Shown piece after piece: positions 54,217-63,700 of a stretch of DNA of 64,000 nucleotides (position 1 is its first letter; each line of letters starts with the position of its first letter). Source of the DNA: Pelorhabdus rhamnosifermentans (GTDB taxonomy: Bacteria > Bacillota > Negativicutes > UMGS1260). The stretch covers positions 1 to 64,000 of the forward strand of contig NZ_JAHGVE010000025.1 of NCBI RefSeq assembly GCF_018835585.1, in the 5' to 3' direction. Position numbers and translations under genes: made by a program. Below the pieces are notes generated by a model, which worked only from the letters and a program-made list of their open reading frames with translations, did no database searches and had not been told where the DNA came from.

Positions 54217-54768
54217 CTAATCACGCCTATTGATGTGAGCTACGAACTTAGATAACCATTCAATGTCAGCATTATAGTGTTTCTTATTGTATTGCCACTT
54301 TTTCTGGAAATTAGCAATTCCACTTTCCCAATCATCATATACTTCCTTAAACTTAGACAAAAACTCTGCTGTTCCTCCAATTACCGCGTGTTCTTCGTGG
54401 GAAATGAGTATTCCCCATTTTCCATTTGGGGAGTATAATGCATTCTCAAGAATTACAGGTGTTAAAAGATATTCCTCGTACTGCGTTATCCGTGGAACTT
54501 CCCAATGATTGCATTGCTCGGTAGAAAAACATTCCTCCACTTCTATTTCTGAAAGATATATCTTATTTTCATTTATAGCAATTAGAGTATTCTGAAGAGC
54601 CCTAAATTGCTTTTTGTTCAGATGGTAGCCGTCTATAGGGCAAAGAATCAGTCGTTCCTCCACTGTACTTTGAAACATCGCCCCAAAAGGATCGTTAGAT
54701 TTAAAAACCTTCCGAAAAGCTTTCTGCAAATTCTGTATCTGTACTAATTTTATAATTTTCTCAACCAT
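54217..54768 (-). CDS. Probable immunity protein 1
   Basis: 183 residues, no signal peptide, no recognised family. Its ATG starts right after the TAA of the large haemagglutinin gene, so translation is coupled. Acidic/aromatic mixed sequence (LILCPIDGYHLNKKQF; LYSPNGKWGILISHEEHAV) is typical of the diverse cytoplasmic immunity proteins that bind toxin tails. The assignment rests on position. A gene-free stretch of 190 bases (54027-54216) separates it from the start frame of ompH copy 2. Confidence 0.6.
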   Translation of the reverse strand: MVEKIIKLVQIQNLQKAFRKVFKSNDPFGAMFQSTVEERLILCPIDGYHLNKKQFRALQNTLIAINENKIYLSEIEVEECFSTEQCNHWEVPRITQYEEYLLTPVILENALYSPNGKWGILISHEEHAVIGGTAEFLSKFKEVYDDWESGIANFQKKWQYNKKHYNADIEWLSKFVAHINRRD

Positions 54769-57700
54769 TTATTCACCGCTCTCTAAGAACTTAATTTTTC
54801 TAATTCCGTCTGCACCATTTACATCGACAGTGGGAGGTCCAGATTTTGATGAAGCCCTATAAGTAAAAGTAATTCCGTTAGCATCTTGACCGACAAATAC
54901 GCCAGGCTTCACTTCCTGTATAGAATTTGGATCTACTTGAGCTTTAAAGAAGTTATAAGCATCCTCCGCATTACCTTGTACGGCACGAATACCACTATTT
55001 TCAGCAGGTACTCCTATATTTCTCAATGTACTCGGCTCAACTTTAGTCCAAGCACTACTTGCTTCCTCAATAACTTGTCCTATTGCTTGAGTAGCACCTT
55101 CTGCTTCTTTGACTATTTTCACTCCACCAGCAAGACCTGTTACATCTTCTTGTGCTTGCTGCTGTGTTTGAAGATCACTCGGATGAATGACCTGCTCACC
55201 ATTTATCGTGATCGCATTCCCTGTATCTTCATCAAGAGCTACGCGACCAGATACTTCCGGTTTCCATTTTAAATAGGTATCGGCAGAATTGACTCCGTCA
55301 CCTTTGACATATTCTGACCCATAGTTCGGATTGTTAGAATCCTGTGACCAAACTACCGCACCAGCTGGCGGAACAGCATCTTGCATATAAGTATCTACAC
55401 CATTAATAACTTGGAAAAATCCCTGTCCTTCAACAAATATATATGCCCCTTCATAGGTCGGATGATGAATATAATCATTATGCTTGACTCCATTAAATGC
55501 TGCACTAGCTCCAGCCTGAGCATTGCCACCTACCACTTTGGCTGCTGCTGCACCAATAGCTGCACTTGCAATAAGTCTAACATTTTGGTCTTTAATATTG
55601 GCTAATTGTTTTTGCAGCAGTTGACTTAATCCATCACCAGCTGCTCCAGATGCAAAACCAGTACCTGCCATACTAGAAACAATTCCAGCAGATACAGCAT
55701 GTAAAAGAGCTTTATATTCTCCACCTTCGGCCCAATTAGCTTTTTCTTCTGGGGTTTTGGCATTTTTCCACATGCTTTCTGCATAATCACCAATTGCCTT
55801 ATTGGCTTCCTGACTAAACAGATTAACCAATTCTTGTCTTTCCTTGACTGTTTCTTTATCAAAGATTTTTCCTAAAACATTTAAAGCTTGATCAGTATTA
55901 CGACTTAAGTTACTCAAATCTTGGTTTGGATTACTTCTTATATCAATAGTACCTGGAGAAATAGCAGATTTTGTTGTGCTGTCAGCTTTTCCTGATACAG
56001 GTATACCAGGATTAGGAGTAATTCCAGTTTTATTGGAATAACCGACTCCTGAACTGCTTGCGCTGTAATCCGCCTTATTTTGTATATCCGAGTGTGTCAG
56101 CGTATCCGTAGATATCTTATTCTTATCCGGCGTAGCATCACTGGCGATGACCGCACCCTTCAGGTCGGTATTCTTGCCGACGTTGATGTCGAAACCATTC
56201 TTGCCTGCATAGATGCCTGCCTGTTCGGTTACAGAAGTATAATTTGAATCTATTTTGCCCTTGCCTGCGGAACCCGTTATATTACCTAGCGGACCGCTGC
56301 TAATACTGATTCCGCTATTTTGATTCTTCGAGTTATAGTTATCACTATCCTGCTGGCTGGCTATATTCAAGTCTTTTCCTGCTTTTATTTCTACACGATC
56401 ACCGTTTACTTTTGATCCCAAGATATTCGTATCTTTTCCTGATTCTATTTTCAGCGTATCTTTCGCTGTGATTACACTTTGCGTATGACTTACTGTTGTC
56501 CCATTTTCGCTTCCCTGGTTTTTACTTCCTTCTACATAGAAGCCAGCTCCTTGGGCACTCACCTTCACTCCGATTCCGCTTGATTTTCCATCGCTTTGGG
56601 TGTTATTTATCGTTCTATTTTCAGCACTTTCGATGGTTACATCCTTGGCCGCTTGGATATGGATGGTATCTCCGTTTACTGTTGATCCTTCAATGACAAC
56701 GTTGCCGTCTCCTTGGTTGCTTCCTGTAGCTATCACGTCAATATTTTTGCCTGCTGTAATTTGGCTGCCTTTCGCCTGGATGGCTTCACTTGTGCTATTT
56801 TGCTTCATACTGGTGCTGCCCAGACCGATATTGACACTGATATCTTTGCTGCCCCGTACGATATTGCCGTCTTTATCTTTTCCGACGACTGGACCATTTA
56901 CCGTATTGTCAATTTTTTGATCGAGTCCCTTTAGTTCTTGGACTGCTTTTACATCATAAAGAGCGGACAGCCGGGAATCACTGACTTCTTTGGCTCTTTT
57001 TACGTCGTTTGTGATACTTGGTATCGTATCGATCGCCGGACTGCTTAACGATACGGTTAATCCACTTTTTTGGTATTCATAGCTTTGTTTTTCTCGTAAG
57101 TTTTCCGTTCCGGCTTCTATGTTTACATTTTCCCCAATGATTTTCGTATTTTGCCCACTGATCACATCGGAGGCTTGGATTTTTACATCCTTTCCTGCTT
57201 GAATCGTTACATTTCCTTGCACGGACCCAACCGTACTTTGGGCTTGCGTCAGGTTTACCCCATCGAGTGTATTTTTTTGTGTTTCAGTCCCGATGGTAAA
57301 GCCAAAACCGCTTCCTAAAATACCGGATCGTTTTTCTTGTCGCATATGTTCTTCGGTTTTGGTTTCTTGCGCTGCTGTAATGGCTATATTTTCTTTAGCG
57401 CCCAGGTTTACATCATTTGTTCCTACAACCGTACTACCATTGACGCCTAGATTTCGTCCGGCTTGGATGCTGATGCTGTCACCGGATAAGGTTGTAGCTT
57501 GTGCTGTCGTTTGATCCAGTGTATCTCGTGTAGTGATGGTCAGACTCGAAAATCCGCCTGTATGACCTTTGTGTTTATGTGCTTCATCTACTGTTTGATT
57601 GAGTTCACCTGCTGTTAGATTGATATCCCGCCCTGCTTCCAACTGTATCCCCTTGTTGCTTTCAATCGTGGCAGCTTTTGCATTGATATCCAATCCGGCT

Positions 57701-60700
57701 TGCAAATGAACCGCACCCGGTGTCTGAATCGTTGTGCCTACATCAAGGATTGTACTATCTGTTCTGTGGTTATCATTATCCCAGACAATTTTATTACTTT
57801 CACTTTCTTTGACTGTACTAAGATTTAGATTTTGCCCAGCCGAAATCGTAGTTAGGCTGTCTTTCCCACTATTGTCAATTTTGGCAGCAGCAAGATTGAC
57901 ATTCTGACCGGCATTGATTGTTAATTTTCCTTGCTCGCCAGTAACGGAGAGTCCCGCCACGCTGTTGAGGTTCGTACGACTTCCTTGTTGATTCGTTTGC
58001 GTACTTGTTGTCGAAGCAATCGTAATATTTCGTCCGGCGTCTAAAGAGAGACTATCGATTCCCTGAATTTGTCCACCCATATTGTTTAGATCAACATTGG
58101 CCTTAATATTGACATTATCACCGCTGATATTTCCGCCAAGATTTTGTATATTCTCAGCCGCAATATTCGTCGTAGTATTTCCTTGAATGGTTCCACTGTT
58201 TGTAAGATCGCCTTTTATTGCCAGATTGACGGCACTACCGGATATCAAACCTTCCGCGCTAGGAGAGTCTGCATGATCTTTATCCTTATGCACATACACT
58301 TGTGGAACCAACGCCTGCGTTACTTGTCCATTCGGTAAGACGACATATTTTTCGACCATCCACACCATATCGGCTTTCAAGTTCGCCATTTGTTCCGCTG
58401 AAAGTTCCTGTCCAACTTGCAGGTGATTTTCTTTGGCAAAAGCGAGTGCATTGTTCATCAATGCTTGATATTGTGCTTCATCACTGTTGTAGCCGCTCAG
58501 GAAGCGGTTGCCAGTGAGAGACGCGACTTGATTACGAATCATGGTCTGCTCATAAAAACCATCGCCAAGTCGTTTTTGGAGAATACTTGGATCATTGTTT
58601 AACTGCTTGAGCATATAATCCGAAGAGGTCCACGTCCGATAATCGGCAAACTGCGGGTCTGTTTCTATCAAATACTTCGAATTTGATGCTGGCGTGATAC
58701 TAAATAAACTGCTATTCGGTATACGACTATCAACGGCGCCCGTGCTCACAGTTCCACCATTTTGAGTTACCATCTGTATAATTGGACTGATAGTGCCTTT
58801 AATGGTTCCCTGATCTGTAACGTTCACATTGGAAGGAATCGTCCCTTTATCGCCAACATTTGTATGAGAAGCAATCGTTCCTTTATCTGCAATATTGACA
58901 TTAGAATTAACCGTTCCCTTGTCTCCAACATTTATATTAGGAGCAATCGTTCCCTGATCGCCAACATTTGCTTTAGATTGAATGTTTCCTTTATCTGTAA
59001 TATTGACATTAGAATTAACCGTTTCCTTGTCTCCAACATTTACATTAGAAGCAATCGTTCCCTTATCGCCAACATTTGCATGAGAAGCAATCGTTCCTTT
59101 ATCTGTAATATTGACATTAGAATTAACCGTTCCCTTGTCTCCAACATTTACATTGGAATTAACGCTTTCTTTATCTCCAACATTTACATTGGATTGAATG
59201 TTTCCTTTATCTGTAATATTTACATTTTGCTTATCAATTTGTGTTCCTGATTCCGTTGGTGTAACCCTCTCTTGATAAACTGTTGCGCTTACAGAAATGG
59301 TCTCTACCCTCGGTGCTGGATTATAAGTGGAAGAGCTGCTTCCTGTGCTATCTCTTCCGCTATGATGATCCCGCCAATAGGAAGTAGCCCGCCCCGTCTC
59401 CGTCGTGATTCTTTGTCCGGAACCTTCTATATTATTAAGACTACCTACACTACCTAAAATGCTTCCACCCGCGATTATTGTGCTCTTATCATTATTTAAA
59501 ATATCCGCCTGAATGCTGAGATTCCCCCCAGACTTAAGGCTAGCCGGATCTGAGTTTACTATCTGACTTTCTGCTGTTATCTTTTTATATCGATAGGCTG
59601 TCCAGTTTTCATAACCGCCATCAGGCGTACGCAAATGATCTGACTCATCATTAAATATCTCAACGCCAGGCGTCCCTGCTACATAGCGATTGGGTGCACC
59701 GCTGCCTTGATATTCAGTAACATTTTCTATCTTTTTCGTCTGTATAGCGGTACTGAAATGTTCATTTGTATTATAAATTTTCTGGACAGCAAGATATAAA
59801 TTTCCCAAGGACTCAATTTCAGCACTATTATTTTGCAGTATACTGGCTTGTCCGACAGCTTGATTCTTACTATCCAGACTCCCCCCAATATGAATATCAC
59901 CCACACTAAAAATTTTGGCATGTTCTTGATTATTGATGGTTTTGGCAGCCATATCAAGCTGCTCGCGCGCGGCTAGAATCGGGGCAGCACTCTCTGTTGC
60001 ACGATTGGTAATGGTATTAGCCTGAATCGCAAGATGATTCCCATATATGCGCCCCATCCCCGAATTCATTAAATTATCTGCTTGAATCCGGGTTTCATTC
60101 CCATCGATAAGTCCCTCATTATTTAAAACCTGATCCGCAGTAACCTTCGTATTTTGTCCATTCAACTTCCCATTGGCATTGTTATGAATATTAGCAGCAT
60201 GTATAGTAAGTTGATTGCCTGCTACTATTTCAGCTAGGTTAGTAAATGTACCCGCAGAATAAAGGCTAGCATTGCCTTGTGCTTGAAATTCCCCTGTATT
60301 TGTATAGTCTTGTGTAAGTTTAACATCCATATCGCCTTGACTCAAAATCTTTCCGTCGCCAGAAAGACCGGCACTATTAATTTGAAGTTGCTGTCCTGCA
60401 ATCAATAGTCCTTGCGTATTGTTAATAAATAATTTTTTATTGGACAGCGACTGATCTTGCAGCGAAAGTATGGTCCCGGCAGAAATAATACCTTTTTCAT
60501 TATTAATATTCTGTTGTGCATTTAAATTCAAACTGTCTGCTGCGCGCAATGAACCTTGAGCATTCTCAATATTTACGGAATCCATTTGGATAGCTTGGGC
60601 TTCTATGCCTTGATTCGCACTTTGTGTATTCATATTTTCAATGCGATTAGCACTGATTTTCAAATTCTTACCTGAATATATCAAGCTTCCTTCGTTCTCT

Positions 60701-63700
60701 AAAGTACCGCTCAGATTGATATCAAAATTACCAGCGGCATTGATTTTTCCGCCCTGATTCTTTAGATTCCCGGCCGTTAAGCTAATGGCATCTTTGCTCT
60801 GCAGAATTCCATTGGTATGATCAATATCTCCAGCTGTCGCCGTAATTGTTCCTTGTTTTCCAATATAGGTCGAAGCTCCTTGTAAATCTACACTGCCGGC
60901 AGTCATGGTCATATCCCCGGCTGCCAGATTCTTCCCATTCGCAGCTAGGTTGTTTTGTGTAATGAGACTCAGGTTCCCAGTTGATCCCAGTTGTCCATCG
61001 GCTTGTATTCCTGCTCCCAGAGTTCCTGTTGATGCAATACCCTGGGCATTCAAATTCATATCGTTAGCAGCTGCTAGCGTACCGGTATTGCTAATATTTG
61101 CCGCACTGACACTCAAGTTCTTGCCTGAATATGTCAACCCCTGGTCATTTTGTAAATTACCTCTAAGGTTCAAATCTAAATTACCAACGGCATTGATTTT
61201 TCCACCTTGATTCTTTAGATCCCTGGCCGTTAAACTGATGGCATCGCCGCTCTGTAAGGTTCCGTTAGTATGATCAATATCCCCAGTTGTCGCCGTAAGG
61301 ATTCCTTGCTTTCCGATGTAGGTAGAGGCTCCTTGTAAATCTATGTTACCTGCATTCATCGTCATATTCCCGGCCGCAAGATTCTTCCCATTCGCGGCTA
61401 GGTTGTTTTGTGTAATGAGACTCAGGTTCCCAGCTGTCCCCAGTTGTCCATCGGCTTGTATTCCTGCTCCCAGAGTTCCTGTTGATGCAATACCCTGGGC
61501 ATTCAAATTCATATCGTTTGCAGCTGCTAACGTACCGGTATTGCTAATATTTGCTGCATTGACATTCAACGATTTACCTGAATACGCCATCCCCTGGTCG
61601 TTTTGCAAACTGCCAGTAAGCTTCATATCTAAATTACCAGCGACAGTGATTTTTCCGCCTTGATTCTTTAGATTCCTGGCCATTAAACTGATGGCATCGA
61701 CGCTTTGTAGGATTCCGTTTGTATGATCAATATCTCCAGATGTCGCCGCAATTGTTCCTTGCTTTCCAATGTAGGTAGAGGCTCCTTGTAAATCTATGTT
61801 ACCTGCATTCATGGTCATATTCCCGGCTGCAAGATTCTTCCCATTCGCGGCTAGGTTGTTTTGTACAGTAAGACTTAGGTTCCCAGCTGTCCCAAGTTGT
61901 CCGTCAGCCTGTACTCCTGCTCCCAGCGTTCCTGTCGATGCAATGCTCTGGGCATTCAGATTCATATCATTTCCGGCTGCTAACGTACCGGTATTGCTAA
62001 TATTTGCCGCACTGGCACTCAAGTTCTTGCCTGCATAGGCCAATCCTTGGTCATTTTGTAAATTACCGCTCAGATTGATCTCTAGATTGTCATTCGTATT
62101 GATTTTTCCGCCTTGATTCTTTAAATTTCTTGCCGTTAAACGGATGGCATTTTGGCTCTGTAGGATTCCGTTTGTATGATCAATATCTCCAGCTGCCGCC
62201 GTAATTGTTCCTTGTTTTCCAATGTAAGTAGAAGCTCCTTGTAAATCTACATTACCGGCATTCATCGTCATATTCCCGGCCGCCAGATTCTTTCCATTCG
62301 CGGCTAGGTTGTTTTGTGCAATAAGATTTAGGTTCCCAGCTGACCCCAGTTGTCCATCGGCCTGTATTCCGGCTCCCAGCGTTCCTGTTGATACAATGTT
62401 CTGGGCATTCAGATTCATATCGTTGGCAGCTGCTAACGTACCGTTATTGTTAATATTTATCGCACTGACATTCAACGCTTTACCTGAATATGCTAAACCT
62501 TGGTCATTTTGTAAATTACCGCTCAGATTTATATCTAGATTATCATTCGTATTGATTTTTCCGCCTTGATTCTTTAAATCTCTTGCCGTTAAGCTAATGG
62601 CACCTTGGCTCTGCAAAATTCCGTTGGTATGATCAACATCTCCAGATTTCGCCGCAATTGTTCCTTGTTTTCCGATGTAGGTAGAGGCTCCTTGCAAATC
62701 TACATTTTTACCGGCATTCATCGTCATATTCCCGGCTGCCAAATTCTTTCCATTCGCGGCTAGGTTGTTTTGTGCAGTAAGATTTAGGTTCCCAGCTGTC
62801 CCCAGTTGTCCATCGGCCTGTATTCCTGCTCCCAGAGTTCCTGTTGATACAATATTCCGAGCATTCAGATTCATATCATTTCCAGCTGCTAAAGTGCCGG
62901 TATTGCTAATATTTATCGCACTAACACTCAAGTCCTTACCTGAATATGCTAAACCTTGGTCATTTTGTAAAGTACCGCTCAGATTCAACTCTAAATTACC
63001 AGCGGCATTGATTTTTCCGCCTTGATTCTTTAAATCTTTTGCCGTTAAGCTAATGGCACCTTGGCTCTGCAGGATTCCATTTGTATGATCAAGATCTCCA
63101 GATGTCGCCGTAATTGTTCCTTGCTTTCCAATGTAGGTAGAGGCTCCTTTTAAATCTACATTACCGGCATTCATCGTCATATTCCCGGCCGCAAGATTCT
63201 TCCCATTAGCAACTAGGTTGTTTTGTGCAGTAAGACTCAGGTTCCCAGCTGAACCCAGTTGTCCATCAGCCTGTATTCCTGCTCCCAGCGTTCCTGTTGA
63301 TACAATATCCTGGGCATTCAGATTCATATCATTTCCGGCTGCTAACGTACCGGTATTATTTATAGCTGACGCACCAATAGTTGACGTTTTACCTGAATAC
63401 GCCATCCCCTGGTCGTTTTGCAAATTACCAGTAAGCTTTATATCTAGATTATCATTCGTATTGATTTTTCCGCCTTGATTCTTTAGATCTCTTGCCGTTA
63501 AACTAATGGCACCTTGGCTTTGCAGGATTCCGTTTGTATGATCAATATCTCCAGCTATCGCCGCAATTGTTCCTTGTTTTCCAATGTAGGTAGAGGCTCC
63601 TTGTAAATCTATGTTCCCGGCATTTATTGTCATATCCCCAGCGGCAAGATTCTTCCCATTCACAGCTAGGTTGTTTTGTGCAATGAGATTCAGGTTACCA

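Noticed and set aside
58795-59226. CRISPR-like array of short direct repeats
   Set aside because: The units abut with no spacers, keep an open reading frame and encode a protein repeat. No cas genes are present.
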